DNA of 64,000 bases from Thauera aromatica_A (GCF_023093595.1 NZ_JALLIK010000097.1:3992-67991); one strand, 5' to 3'. Positions 37,827 to 47,287 are shown, numbered from the stretch's first letter. Notes: generated by a model not told the origin, from the letters alone. Translations and numbers: made by a program.

Positions 37827-39016
37827 ATCCGAACCTCGCCCGTCTGCAGACCTATCCGTTCGAGAAGCTGCGCACGCTGTTCGCCGGCATCGAGGCGCCT
37901 GCCGAGCTGAAGTCGATCCGCCTGTCGATCGGCGAGCCGCAGCACCCGACACCCGGCTTCATCCGCCAGACCCTGGCCGACAACCTCGGCGGCCTGTCGA
38001 GCTACCCCGCCACCGCCGGCAGCGATGCGCTGCGCAGCGCCATCGCCCACTGGCTCGAGCGCCGCTACGGCCTGCCGAAGATCGACCCGGTGACCCAGGT
38101 GATCCCGGTCAGCGGCACCCGCGAAGCCCTCTTCGCCTTCGCCCAGTGCGTGGTCGACGGCACCCGGCCGAATGCCAAGGTGCTGTGCCCGAACCCCTTC
38201 TACCAGATCTACGAAGGCGCCGCCTTCCTCGCCAACGCCGAGCCGGTGTTCATCAACAACCTGCCGGAAAACGATTTCGGCTCGGACTTCTCCGCCATCG
38301 ACGACGCCACCTGGCGCGACATCCAGCTCGTCTATGTGTGTTCCCCGGGCAACCCCACCGGGCGCCTGCTCAAGCTCGACGAGTGGAAGACCTTGTTCGA
38401 GCTGTCCGATCGCCACGGCTTCGTGATCGCAGCCGACGAGTGCTACTCGGAGATCTACTTCGACGACGACGCCAAGCCGATCGGCGGCCTGGAGGCGGCC
38501 TGGCGGCTGGGACGCACCGACTTTCGCAACGTGGTGATGTTCTCCAGCCTGTCCAAACGCTCGAACGTGCCCGGCATGCGCTCGGGCTTCGTCGCCGGCG
38601 ACGCGCGGATCCTGAAGGACTTCCTGCTCTACCGCACCTATCACGGCTGCGCCCTCGGCCCGGCGGTGCAGGCCGCCTCGATCGTGGCGTGGAACGACGA
38701 AGAGCACGTCGTCGAAAACCGCCTCCTGTATCGCGACAAGTTCGCCCGCATCACGCCGATGCTCGCGCCCTATCTGCCGGTTTCGCTGCCCGACGCCGGC
38801 TTCTACTACTGGGTGCGCACGCCGCTGCCGGACACCGAGTTCGCCCGCCGTCTGCAGGCTGAATATAATGTGACGGTCCTGCCGGGCAGCTTCCTCGCCC
38901 GCGAAGCCCATGGCGTGAACCCCGGCGCGGGCTTCGTGCGCATCGCCCTGGTCGCCGACCCCCATGAATGCGTCGAAGCCGCCGAGCGCATCATCGATTT
39001 CTGCAAGAACCTTTGA
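37823..39016 (+). CDS. dapC: N-succinyldiaminopimelate aminotransferase
   Basis: DapC transfers an amino group in the succinylase branch of lysine and meso-diaminopimelate synthesis. The ATG at 37823 has GGAGGAGG upstream and gives 397 residues. The fold-type I PLP features are visible: LSIGEPQHPTP, CSPGNPTG, AADECYSEIYFD and the Schiff-base Lys in SSLSKRSNVPGMRSGF. The family assignment as DapC rather than another aminotransferase is supported by dapD following 20 bases later and dapE nearby. Confidence 0.93.
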   Translation: MNPNLARLQTYPFEKLRTLFAGIEAPAELKSIRLSIGEPQHPTPGFIRQTLADNLGGLSSYPATAGSDALRSAIAHWLERRYGLPKIDPVTQVIPVSGTREALFAFAQCVVDGTRPNAKVLCPNPFYQIYEGAAFLANAEPVFINNLPENDFGSDFSAIDDATWRDIQLVYVCSPGNPTGRLLKLDEWKTLFELSDRHGFVIAADECYSEIYFDDDAKPIGGLEAAWRLGRTDFRNVVMFSSLSKRSNVPGMRSGFVAGDARILKDFLLYRTYHGCALGPAVQAASIVAWNDEEHVVENRLLYRDKFARITPMLAPYLPVSLPDAGFYYWVRTPLPDTEFARRLQAEYNVTVLPGSFLAREAHGVNPGAGFVRIALVADPHECVEAAERIIDFCKNL

Positions 39017-39036
39017 ACAAGAGAGAGACCTCCCCC

Positions 39037-39858
39037 ATGCACGCTTTGCAAAACCTCATCGACGACGCCTTTGAAAACCGCGCCGGCCTGTCGCCGGACT
39101 CGGCCCCGGTCGAGATCCGTCGCGCGGTCGAAGAAGTCATCGCCGGCCTCGACGCCGGCACCCTGCGCGTGGCCGAAAAGAAGGACGGCCAGTGGGTGGT
39201 GAACCAGTGGATCAAGAAGGCGGTACTGATTTCCTTCCGCCTGCGCGACAACGAAGTGGTCAACGCTGGCGGACTCAATTACTACGACAAGGTCGACACC
39301 AAGTTCGGCGACTACACCGCCGAACAGTTCCGCAGCGGCGGCTTTCGCGTGGTGCCGCCGGCGGTGGCGCGCAAGGGCAGCTTCATCGGCAGGAACGTGG
39401 TGCTGATGCCGTCCTACGTGAACATCGGCGCCTACGTCGATGAAGGCACGATGGTCGACACCTGGGCCACGGTCGGTTCCTGCGCCCAGATCGGCAAGAA
39501 CGTGCACCTGTCGGGCGGCGTGGGCATCGGCGGCGTGCTCGAACCGGTGCAGGCCGGCCCCGTCATCATCGAGGACAACGTTTTCGTCGGCGCGCGCTCG
39601 GAAGTGGTCGAAGGGGTGATCATCGAGGAGAACGCGGTGCTGTCGATGGGCGTCTATATCGGCCAGAGCACCAAGATCTACGACCGCGAGACCGGCGAGA
39701 TCAGCTACGGCCGCGTGCCCGCGGGCGCGGTCGTGGTGCCGGGCAGCCTGCCTTCGGCCGATGGCAAGTACAGCCTGTACTGCGCCGTGATCGTCAAGAA
39801 GGTCGACGCCCAGACCCGCGCCAAGACCGGCATCAACGAACTGCTGCGCGGCGCCTGA
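39037..39858 (+). CDS. dapD: Tetrahydrodipicolinate N-succinyltransferase
   Basis: DapD succinylates tetrahydrodipicolinate, the step just before DapC. The ATG at 39037 gives 273 residues. The N-terminal helical part is followed by a left-handed beta-helix with PAVARKGSFIGRNVVLMPSYVNIG, GTMVDTWATVGSCAQIGKNV and LSGGVGIGGVLEPVQAGPV (conserved family blocks). It is in an operon with dapC and, after pilU, dapE. Confidence 0.96.
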   Translation: MHALQNLIDDAFENRAGLSPDSAPVEIRRAVEEVIAGLDAGTLRVAEKKDGQWVVNQWIKKAVLISFRLRDNEVVNAGGLNYYDKVDTKFGDYTAEQFRSGGFRVVPPAVARKGSFIGRNVVLMPSYVNIGAYVDEGTMVDTWATVGSCAQIGKNVHLSGGVGIGGVLEPVQAGPVIIEDNVFVGARSEVVEGVIIEENAVLSMGVYIGQSTKIYDRETGEISYGRVPAGAVVVPGSLPSADGKYSLYCAVIVKKVDAQTRAKTGINELLRGA

Positions 39859-39898
39859 GCCTTCGTCCTCCAACGCTTCCCGCCCGAGCCTGCCCGGC

Positions 39899-41074
39899 AT
39901 GATCTTCGACAGCCTGTTCCAGCTGATGTCCGAGAAGAAGGCGTCGGACATCTTCATCACCGCCGGCGCCCCGATCCACATCAAGATCCAGGGGCACACC
40001 CTGCCGATCAACAAGCAGGTGATGGATCCGCAGATGATCCGGCGCATGCTCGGCGAAGCGTTGAGCGAGGCCCAGCTGGCCACTTTCGAGCGCGAGCGCG
40101 AACTGAACCTGTCGTTCGGGCGGCGCGAATTCGGCAATTTCCGCGTCAATGTGTTCTGGCAGCGCGGCTCCCCGGCCGTCGTGGTGCGCTACATCCAGAG
40201 CGACATCCCCAGCATTCACAGCCTCGGCCTGCCGCCGGTGCTGACCGAAGTGGTGATGGACAAGCGCGGCCTGGTGCTGGTGGTCGGTGCCACCGGTTCG
40301 GGCAAGTCGACGACGCTGGCATCGATGCTCGACCATCGCAACCGCAACCGCAGCGGCCACATCCTGACCGTGGAAGATCCGATCGAGTACCTGTTCACCC
40401 ACCGCAAGTCGGTGGTCAACCAGCGCGAAGTCGGAATCGACACCCTGAGCTGGAGCGAAGCCCTGCGCAATGCGATGCGCCAGGCTCCCGACTGCATCCT
40501 GATCGGCGAGATCCGCGACCGCGAGACCATGCAGGCGGCGATTTCCTATTCACAGACCGGCCACCTGTGTCTGGCGACCTTGCATGCAAACAACGCCTAC
40601 CATGCGCTGACCCGGATGGTGAACTTCTTCCCGCTGGAAAACCGCCAGCTGCTCTACCTCGATCTCGCGGTGGCGCTGCGCTGCATCGTTTCCCAGCGCC
40701 TGGTGCGCAAACCCGACGGCCAGCGCGTGCCGGCGGTCGAGATGCTGATGAACACCCGCCACACGGCCGAGCTGATCGAGCGCGGTGCGCTCAACGACAT
40801 CAAGGAAGCGATGGAACAGTCGCTGGCGCCCGGCTCGCAGACCTTCGAGCAGGCGCTCCACCGGCTCTATGCCGACCAGGTCATTACCCTGGAAGAAGCG
40901 CTCGCCAACGCCGATTCGCCGAGCAACCTGAACTGGCTGATCAGCAACACCCAGCAGGCCGCCCCCGATCTGCCGCCGCCTGCAGCCCGCTCCGGGTTGC
41001 TGACCGACTTCGAGTCGACCAACGCCGACGGCGCCTCCTTCCAGGAATTCATCCTCGACATGGACAACCACTGA
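39899..41074 (+). CDS. pilU: Type IV pilus retraction ATPase PilU
   Basis: PilU is a hexameric secretion ATPase that assists PilT in pulling back type IV pili. The 391-residue protein has Walker A VVGATGSGKSTTLASML at about 128-144, the Asp box with TVEDPIEYLFTHRKSVVNQRE (in part), Walker B ILIGEIRDRETMQAAI and the His box TGHLCLATLHANNA. PilU rather than PilT is indicated by FDSLFQLMSEKKASDIFITA at the start and the acidic C-terminal tail ending FQEFILDMDNH. It sits alone between dapD and dapE with no pilT beside it. Confidence 0.88.
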   Translation: MIFDSLFQLMSEKKASDIFITAGAPIHIKIQGHTLPINKQVMDPQMIRRMLGEALSEAQLATFERERELNLSFGRREFGNFRVNVFWQRGSPAVVVRYIQSDIPSIHSLGLPPVLTEVVMDKRGLVLVVGATGSGKSTTLASMLDHRNRNRSGHILTVEDPIEYLFTHRKSVVNQREVGIDTLSWSEALRNAMRQAPDCILIGEIRDRETMQAAISYSQTGHLCLATLHANNAYHALTRMVNFFPLENRQLLYLDLAVALRCIVSQRLVRKPDGQRVPAVEMLMNTRHTAELIERGALNDIKEAMEQSLAPGSQTFEQALHRLYADQVITLEEALANADSPSNLNWLISNTQQAAPDLPPPAARSGLLTDFESTNADGASFQEFILDMDNH

Positions 41075-41135
41075 GAGCCGCAGCGCACCATGCACCTGTA
41101 GCCGCGTCATTCCCCACTTCCCTCCCTCCAACTCC

Positions 41136-42284
41136 ATGCCCGATACCCCCACTCCAACGCTCGCCCTGGCCTGCGAGCTGATCTCCCGCCCTTCGGTCAC
41201 CCCGGACGACGCCGGTTGCCTCGCCCTGATCGTCGAACGCCTGCAGGCCCTCGGGTTCGCCTGCGAGCGCCTCGACCGCGCTGGCGTCTCGAACCTGTGG
41301 GCCCGCCGCGGCCAGGTCGCGCCGGTACTGTGCTTCGCCGGCCACACCGACGTCGTCCCGCCGGGCCCAGCCGATGCCTGGCGTACCCCGCCCTTCACCC
41401 CGACCCTGATCGACGGCATGCTGTACGGGCGCGGTGCGGCCGACATGAAGAGCTCGCTGGCCGCTTTTGTCACCGCGATCGAGCGCTTCGTCGCCGCCTG
41501 CCCCGACCACGGCGGCAGCATCGCCCTGCTGCTGACGTCGGACGAGGAAGGGATCGCCACCGACGGTACGGTCAAGGTGGTCGAAGCCCTGGCCGCACGC
41601 GGCGAACGCCTCGACTACTGCATCGTCGGTGAGCCCACTTCGGTGAATACGCTCGGCGACATGATCAAGAACGGTCGTCGCGGCTCGCTGTCGGGCACGC
41701 TGCGGGTGAAGGGCCAGCAAGGCCATGTGGCCTACCCGCAGCTCGCACGCAACCCGATCCACGCCTTCGCCCCGGCACTGGCCGAACTGGCGGCGATGCG
41801 CTGGGACGACGGCAACGAGTTCTTCCCGCCGACCACCTGGCAGGTCTCCAACATCCACGCCGGCACCGGCGCCAACAACGTGATTCCGGGGGTGTGCGAA
41901 GTGATGTTCAACTTCCGCTTCGCCTCGGTCTCGAGCGCCGACGAACTCCAGCGCCGCACCTGCGCAGTGCTCGACCGCCATGGCCTGGAATACGAGATCG
42001 ACTGGCACCTGTCGGGCAAGCCGTTCATCACCGGCCGCGGCCGGCTGGTCGGGGCCCTGTCGGCGGCGATCCGCGACACCCTGGGGGTGGACACCGAACT
42101 ATCGACTTCGGGCGGCACTTCCGACGGCCGCTTCATCGCCGACATCTGCGCCGAAGTGGTGGAGTTCGGTCCGGTCAATGCGTCGATCCACAAGGTCAAT
42201 GAATGCATTGCGGTGGCCGCCGTCGAACCCTTGTCGGTGGTCTATGAACGCACCCTGCAGGCGCTGCTGGGGCGCGGCGCATGA
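41136..42284 (+). CDS. dapE: Succinyl-diaminopimelate desuccinylase
   Basis: DapE removes succinate to give LL-diaminopimelate, completing the branch started by dapD and dapC. The 382-residue M20-family metallohydrolase shows the zinc ligands in CFAGHTDVVPPG, YGRGAADMKSSL and TSDEEG (catalytic Glu), with the lid domain around GRRGSLSGTLRVKGQQGHVAYP (in part) and the final ligand His in NASIHKVNE. It follows pilU by 61 bases. Confidence 0.95.
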   Translation: MPDTPTPTLALACELISRPSVTPDDAGCLALIVERLQALGFACERLDRAGVSNLWARRGQVAPVLCFAGHTDVVPPGPADAWRTPPFTPTLIDGMLYGRGAADMKSSLAAFVTAIERFVAACPDHGGSIALLLTSDEEGIATDGTVKVVEALAARGERLDYCIVGEPTSVNTLGDMIKNGRRGSLSGTLRVKGQQGHVAYPQLARNPIHAFAPALAELAAMRWDDGNEFFPPTTWQVSNIHAGTGANNVIPGVCEVMFNFRFASVSSADELQRRTCAVLDRHGLEYEIDWHLSGKPFITGRGRLVGALSAAIRDTLGVDTELSTSGGTSDGRFIADICAEVVEFGPVNASIHKVNECIAVAAVEPLSVVYERTLQALLGRGA

Positions 42285-42394
42285 GGCCTTTCCCGGCGAG
42301 GCGGCCCGGTGGCCGGACTTGCCACCTCCGAAGCTCGTCTTCGCCCCCACGGCCGCGCCCGCGGCACAACTGAACTTCCCTGCAGAGCGCACAT

Positions 42395-43345
42395 ATGACC
42401 GAACACGATCACAACGACACCGACCTGGGCCACGAGCACGAACACGAGCACGGCCCGCTCAGCGAACTCGTCACGGTGCGCGACTGGCTGCGCTACGCGG
42501 TAACGCGCTTCAACCGCGCCGGCATTTTCTGCGGCCACGGCGTCGGCGACACCTACGACGAGGCGGTCTGGCTGATCCTCGGCAGCCTGGCGCTGCCGCT
42601 CGACCGCCTGGAGCCCTTCCTTGACGCCTGCATTCCGGGCGAAGAGCGGATCGGGCTGCTCGAGGCCATCGAGCAGCGTGCCGATGCGCGCAGGCCGACC
42701 GCTTACATCCTGGGTGAAGCCTGGCTCGGCGACTTCCGCTTCACCGTCGACGAGCGCGTGATCGTGCCGCGCTCGTTTTTCGCCGAGCTGCTCGAAGACG
42801 GCCTGAGTCCTTGGGTGGAAGACCCGGAGAGGGTCGGCAGCGCGCTCGACCTGTGCACCGGTTCCGGCTGCCTCGCTGTGCTGATGGCGCACGCTTTTCC
42901 CCATGCCGAAATCACCGCTGCCGACCTGTCCGAGGATACGTTGGACGTGGCGCGACAGAACGTCGCCGACTATGGCCTGGAAGAGCGCATCGAACTGGTC
43001 CACAGCGACGTCTTCTCGGGGCTGCGGGGCCGTCGCTTCGACTTGATCCTGAGCAACCCGCCCTACGTGACGGCCGAGGCGATGGACGCCCTCCCTCCCG
43101 AATACCTGCACGAGCCGCGCATGGCGCTGGCCTCCGGTGAGGACGGGCTCGACGTCGTGCGCGAATTGATCGCGCACGCCGCGCAGCACCTGCACCCGGG
43201 CGGCGTACTCGCGGTCGAGGTCGGGCACAACCGGGCCCTCGTCGAAGCGGCGTTCCCGGGCCTGCCCTTCACCTGGCTGTCGTCGCGTGGAGGCGATGAC
43301 ATGGTGTTCGTACTGAAAAGGGAGGAGCTACCCGGCGCGGACTGA
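42395..43345 (+). CDS. prmB: Ribosomal protein L3 N5-glutamine methyltransferase
   Basis: PrmB methylates a glutamine of ribosomal protein uL3. The 316-residue enzyme has the HemK-type SAM site DLCTGSGCLAVLMA near residue 150 and the catalytic LSNPPYVTAEAMDALPPEY. It has FNRAGIFCGHGVGDTYDEA in the N-terminal domain, a PrmB rather than PrmC feature. The first 20 residues are unusually rich in His and acidic residues (six His), which could bind metal. It is the last gene of the plus-strand dap cluster, facing the isc operon. Confidence 0.9.
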   Translation: MTEHDHNDTDLGHEHEHEHGPLSELVTVRDWLRYAVTRFNRAGIFCGHGVGDTYDEAVWLILGSLALPLDRLEPFLDACIPGEERIGLLEAIEQRADARRPTAYILGEAWLGDFRFTVDERVIVPRSFFAELLEDGLSPWVEDPERVGSALDLCTGSGCLAVLMAHAFPHAEITAADLSEDTLDVARQNVADYGLEERIELVHSDVFSGLRGRRFDLILSNPPYVTAEAMDALPPEYLHEPRMALASGEDGLDVVRELIAHAAQHLHPGGVLAVEVGHNRALVEAAFPGLPFTWLSSRGGDDMVFVLKREELPGAD

Positions 43346-43497
43346 AGCCTGGCCGAAAACCGGCGCGCCGGGCTGGTTCGACCTCCCGTGCCGGCGGAGC
43401 AAGGCGGCCGGGCAGCGCGCCTGCTGCACCACCGAATCGCAGCTTCAGTGCCCCCTGCCGCATTTCGCGCGCGGCCCCGGGAGTGGCCTGATCCGGC

Positions 43498-43692
43498 TCA
43501 GGCGAGCTCGTCGATCCAGGCCTGCTGGATCCCCTCGAGGATGCGCTCGCCGCAATGCTTGGGGTCGTCGTCGAACTCCGGCAGCGCCATCACCCAGTTC
43601 ATCAGATCGACGAAATTGACTTTCGCCGGATCCACATCCGGGTAGGCATCGGTGAGCTGGATGGCAATTTCCTGAACATCGGTCCACTTCAT
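43498..43692 (-). CDS. iscX: Fe-S assembly protein IscX
   Basis: IscX is a 64-residue acidic protein that binds IscS and iron and modulates Fe-S assembly. MKWTDVQEIAIQLTDAYPDV at the start and LPEFDDDPKHCGERILEGIQ match the family throughout. It is the last gene of the isc operon and starts 1 base after fdx ends. About 150 bases separate it from convergent prmB; I saw no clear terminator there. Confidence 0.93.
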   Translation of the reverse strand: MKWTDVQEIAIQLTDAYPDVDPAKVNFVDLMNWVMALPEFDDDPKHCGERILEGIQQAWIDELA

Positions 43693-43693
43693 C

Positions 43694-44035
43694 TCAGTGC
43701 TTTCCTTCGCGGGCCATGTTGATGGTATAGCGCGGGATTTCCACGACCAGCGGGGTGTCGGCCACCACCGCCTGGCACGACAGGCGCGACTGCGGCTCCA
43801 GCCCCCAAGCCTTGTCGAGCAGGTCTTCTTCTTCGTCCTCTGCCGGGGTCAGCGAGTTGAAGCCTTCGCGCACGATAACGTGGCAGGTGGTGCAGGCGCA
43901 CGATTTCTCGCATGCGTGCTCGATGTCGATGCCGCCCTGCAGCAGGCTGTCGCAGATCGTGGTGCCGGGCGCGGCCTCGATCACGCTGCCGTCGGGGCAG
44001 AGTTCGACATGGGGAAGAACGATGATCTGGGTCAT
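43694..44035 (-). CDS. fdx: ISC-type [2Fe-2S] ferredoxin
   Basis: This 113-residue ferredoxin supplies electrons during Fe-S cluster assembly. The four cluster ligands are Cys42, Cys48, Cys51 and Cys87, in ACEKSCACTTC and SRLSCQ, identical in spacing to E. coli Fdx. The acidic AEDEEEDLLDKAWGLEP segment is typical. Its ATG overlaps the hscA stop by 4 bases. Confidence 0.95.
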   Translation of the reverse strand: MTQIIVLPHVELCPDGSVIEAAPGTTICDSLLQGGIDIEHACEKSCACTTCHVIVREGFNSLTPAEDEEEDLLDKAWGLEPQSRLSCQAVVADTPLVVEIPRYTINMAREGKH

Positions 44036-45900
44036 AGCTCGAGTTCGTCTACCTTGTGGCCCGCCAGGGCGCCGCGGATGCTGCTATCCATGCGGCGGGC
44101 GGCAAATTCGTCGGTGGCACGCGCAAGCGCGTCGATGCCGGCCTTGATCGCGCGGTGGTCGCTGCCTGCGCGCAGTTCCTGCAGGCGGGCGATGGCGGCA
44201 TCGATCGCGGCGCGTTCGCTGTCGGTCAGCAGCGCGCCGTCCTTTTCCAGCGCATGGCCGCAGGCCTCGATGACCCGGTCGGCTTCGACCTGCTGCTCGC
44301 GCAGGTTGCGCGCCATCATGTCGTCGTCGGCGTGCTCGACGCTGGATTTGAGCATCTCGGTGATCTCGTCGTCGGACAGGCCGTAGGACGGCTTGACCAG
44401 CACGCTGGCCTCGACGCCGGAAGACATCTCGCGCGCCGACACCGACAGCAGGCCGTCGGCATCGACCTGGAAGCTGACCCGGATGCGCGCCGCCCCGGCG
44501 ACCATCGGCGGGATGCCGCGCAGTTCGAAGCGCGCCAGCGAACGGCAGTCGGACACCAGTTCGCGTTCGCCCTGGACGACGTGGAAGGCCATCGCCGTCT
44601 GGCCGTCCTTGAAGGTAGTGAACTCCTGGGCGCGGGCGATCGGCAGGGTGGAATTGCGCGGCACGACCTTTTCCACCAGTCCGCCCATGGTCTCCAGGCC
44701 GAGCGACAGCGGAATGACGTCGAGCAGCAGCCAGTCGTCCTGGTCGGTGCGGTTGCCGGCGAGGATGTTGGCCTGCATCGCCGCGCCGAGGGCGACGACC
44801 TTGTCCGGATCGAGGTTGGTGAGCGGCTCCTGGCCGAAATAGTTGGCCACCGCGCGCTGGATGTGCGGCATGCGGGTGGCGCCGCCGACCATCACCACGC
44901 CCTTGATGTCGTCGGCCGCCAGTCCGGCATCGCGCAGGGCCTTGCGCACCGGGCTCAGGGTCTTCTGCACCAGGTGGCGGGTCATTTCGGCGAACTGCTC
45001 GCGGGTGACGACGAGATCCACTTCCTCGCCCGACGCCAGGCGCAGGTGGATCGGCGCTTCCTCGCACGAGGTCAGCAACTCCTTGGCCTCGCGCGCCTTC
45101 ATCTGCAGGCGGCGGGCGTCTTCGAGCGACGGCGGCTCGATGTTGGCCTGGTCGAGCACCCAGCAGAACAGGCGATGATCGAAATCATCCCCGCCCAGCG
45201 CCGCGTCGCCGTTGGTCGACAGCACTTCGAACACGCCGCGCGACAGCTTCAGGATCGACAGGTCGAAAGTGCCGCCGCCGAGGTCATACACCGCATAGAC
45301 CCCCTCGGCCGCGTTGTCCAGGCCGTAGGCCACCGCCGCTGCGGTCGGCTCGTTGAGCAGGCGCAGCACGTCGAGCCCGGCGAGGCGCGCGGCATCCTTG
45401 GTCGCCTGGCGCTGGGCGTCGTCGAAATAGGCGGGCACGGTGATCACCGCGCCGACGAGCGGACCGCCGAGGCTGGCTTCGGCGCGCTCGCGCAGGCGGC
45501 GCAGGATTTCGGCGGAAACCTCGACCGGGCTCTTGATCCCCTGCACCGTGCGCAGGCGGACCATGCCGGCGCTGTCTTCGAAGTCGTAGGGCATGGTCTC
45601 GATGTAGGCCACGTCCTTCAGCCCCCGCCCCATGAAGCGCTTGACCGAAACAATGGTGTTGCGCGGGTCAGTGGCCTGCGAGCGGATCGCACCATGGCCG
45701 ACTTCGATGCTTCCATCGGCACAGTAGCGCACCACCGAAGCGAGCATGGTGCGACCGCCCTCGTCGGGCAGGCATACGGCGATACCGTTGCGGACGGTGG
45801 CGACGAGCGAGTTGGTGGTACCCAGATCGATGCCCACCGCGAGCCGGTGCTTGTGCGGCTCGGCGGAGAGGCCGGGTTCGGCGATTTGCAGCAGGGCCAT
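44032..45900 (-). CDS. hscA: Hsp70-type chaperone HscA
   Basis: HscA uses ATP to help move Fe-S clusters from IscU to targets. The 622-residue protein has the Hsp70 ATPase (VGIDLGTTNSLVATV, AVYDLGGGTFDLSIL, GGATRMPHIQ) and substrate-binding domain (DVIPLSLGLETMGG and the basic/acidic C-terminal lid). The IscU LPPVK motif it would bind is present in the iscU product encoded nearby. It follows hscB by 17 bases. Confidence 0.95.
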   Translation of the reverse strand: MALLQIAEPGLSAEPHKHRLAVGIDLGTTNSLVATVRNGIAVCLPDEGGRTMLASVVRYCADGSIEVGHGAIRSQATDPRNTIVSVKRFMGRGLKDVAYIETMPYDFEDSAGMVRLRTVQGIKSPVEVSAEILRRLRERAEASLGGPLVGAVITVPAYFDDAQRQATKDAARLAGLDVLRLLNEPTAAAVAYGLDNAAEGVYAVYDLGGGTFDLSILKLSRGVFEVLSTNGDAALGGDDFDHRLFCWVLDQANIEPPSLEDARRLQMKAREAKELLTSCEEAPIHLRLASGEEVDLVVTREQFAEMTRHLVQKTLSPVRKALRDAGLAADDIKGVVMVGGATRMPHIQRAVANYFGQEPLTNLDPDKVVALGAAMQANILAGNRTDQDDWLLLDVIPLSLGLETMGGLVEKVVPRNSTLPIARAQEFTTFKDGQTAMAFHVVQGERELVSDCRSLARFELRGIPPMVAGAARIRVSFQVDADGLLSVSAREMSSGVEASVLVKPSYGLSDDEITEMLKSSVEHADDDMMARNLREQQVEADRVIEACGHALEKDGALLTDSERAAIDAAIARLQELRAGSDHRAIKAGIDALARATDEFAARRMDSSIRGALAGHKVDELEL

Positions 45901-45917
45901 CTGATGTCTTCCGTGCT

Positions 45918-46451
45918 CTAGTTTTCGAGGGCCAGCAGGGCCTCGTCGATTTCTTGCTGGAGTTTGTCGATGAACATCAGCCGACGCACGGTGTCGGCTG
46001 CCGCTTCGTAGTCGTGTTCGTCATCGAGCTGGGTTCCGAGGTGGCTGCGGACCTCGCGCGCGTGGTGCAGCAGGCGCCGGTGCAGTTCCTCGAGTTCGTG
46101 TGCCTCGGCGGCGTCGCGCGCCTCCTCCACCGCTTCGCGCCATTCCATCTGCTCCATCAGGAACTCGGGCGACATCGCGGTGTTGGTTTCGAGCGCGGCA
46201 TCCACGCCCGCCAGCTCGAGCAGATACTGGGCGCGGTCGAGGGGCCGGCGCAAGGTGCGGAAGCCTTCGTTCACCCGGGTCGCCATCTGCATCGACAAGC
46301 GTTTCTCGGCGTCGGACAAGTGGGCGTGGCGGTCGGGGTGGACCTGCGCCTGGAGCGCATGCCATGCCGCCTCGAGGGCGGCCTCGTCGAGCGCGAAGCG
46401 GCGCGGGAGGCCGAACAGGCTGAAGTAGTCGCCGGTGAGATCGATGCTCAT
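45918..46451 (-). CDS. hscB: J-domain co-chaperone HscB
   Basis: HscB brings IscU to HscA and stimulates its ATPase. The start MSIDLTGDYFSLFGLPRRFA at 46451 gives 177 residues; a longer reading upstream is not supported. The J domain HPD tripeptide is in QVHPDRHAHL near residue 34, and the C-terminal three-helix IscU-binding domain runs from about 85. It lies between iscA and hscA. Confidence 0.93.
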   Translation of the reverse strand: MSIDLTGDYFSLFGLPRRFALDEAALEAAWHALQAQVHPDRHAHLSDAEKRLSMQMATRVNEGFRTLRRPLDRAQYLLELAGVDAALETNTAMSPEFLMEQMEWREAVEEARDAAEAHELEELHRRLLHHAREVRSHLGTQLDDEHDYEAAADTVRRLMFIDKLQQEIDEALLALEN

Positions 46452-46461
46452 CGCGACTGCC

Positions 46462-46785
46462 TCAGACGTTGAAGCTTTCACCGCAACCGCACTGATCCTT
46501 CACGTTCGGATTGTTGAACCGGAAACCTTCGTTGAGGCCGTCCTTGACGAAGTCCAGTTCAGTGCCGTCGAGATAGGACAGGCTCTTGGGGTCGATCACG
46601 ACCTTCACGCCGTGGCTCTCGAAGACCAGGTCCTCGTCCTCGGTCTGGTCGACGAACTCGAGCTTGTAGGCCATGCCCGAGCAGCCCGAGGTCTTGACCC
46701 CGAGACGGATGCCGACGCCCTTGCCGCGCTTGCTGAGGAAGTTCGAAACGTGCCGGGCAGCGTTTTCAGACAGGGTCACGCCCAT
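46462..46785 (-). CDS. iscA: A-type Fe-S carrier IscA
   Basis: IscA accepts and passes on Fe-S clusters. The 107-residue protein has the three conserved cysteines Cys35 (VKTSGCSGMAY), Cys99 and Cys101 (DQCGCGESF). It is placed between iscU and hscB as in the canonical operon. Confidence 0.95.
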   Translation of the reverse strand: MGVTLSENAARHVSNFLSKRGKGVGIRLGVKTSGCSGMAYKLEFVDQTEDEDLVFESHGVKVVIDPKSLSYLDGTELDFVKDGLNEGFRFNNPNVKDQCGCGESFNV

Positions 46786-46823
46786 GGTTGTTGCTCCTGT
46801 TCATCCTGTTCGGTAAGCGCCGC

Positions 46824-47207
46824 TCAGGCGTCGTTCTTCTTCTTGTAGTCGGCGACGGCGGCCTTGATCGCATCCTCGGCGAGGATCGAGCAGTGGATCT
46901 TCACCGGCGGCAGCGCGAGTTCTTCGGCGATCTGGGTGTTCTTGATCTCGAGCGCCTGCTCGATGGTCTTGCCCTTGACCCACTCCGTGACGAGCGAACT
47001 CGACGCGATCGCCGAGCCACAGCCGTAGGTCTTGAATTTCGCGTCTTCGATCACCCCGTCCTTGCCGACCTTGATCTGCAGCTTCATCACGTCCCCGCAC
47101 GCGGGGGCACCCACCATGCCGGTGGCGACGCCTTCCTCTTCCTTGCCGAAAGAGCCGACGTTGCGCGGATTTTCGTAGTGGTCCAGAACTTTTTCGCTGT
47201 AAGCCAT
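46824..47207 (-). CDS. iscU: Fe-S scaffold protein IscU
   Basis: IscU is the scaffold on which the new cluster is built. The start MAYSEKVLDHYENPRNVGSF at 47207 gives 127 residues. Scaffold ligands are Cys37 (GAPACGDV), Asp39, Cys63 (TYGCGSAIASSS) and Cys106 (KIHCSILAEDAI), and the HscA-binding LPPVK is at 99-103. An 80-base gap separates it from iscS. Confidence 0.96.
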   Translation of the reverse strand: MAYSEKVLDHYENPRNVGSFGKEEEGVATGMVGAPACGDVMKLQIKVGKDGVIEDAKFKTYGCGSAIASSSLVTEWVKGKTIEQALEIKNTQIAEELALPPVKIHCSILAEDAIKAAVADYKKKNDA

Positions 47208-47287
47208 GATGTTTCTCCGTTTGGAGGTATTCCAATAATTAGACCGGGATACGCTGCCCCGGTGCCTTGACCGTGCGCAGGTGCCGC

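Noticed and set aside
33860..38965. Extension of smc to 1,701 codons
   Set aside because: The extra part is the antisense of dapC and lacks SMC features; GTG 37414 fits the family.
43346..43497. Possible terminator between prmB and iscX
   Set aside because: A 12-base palindrome CCGGCGCGCCGG is present but leaves no loop and has no T tract, so it is not called.
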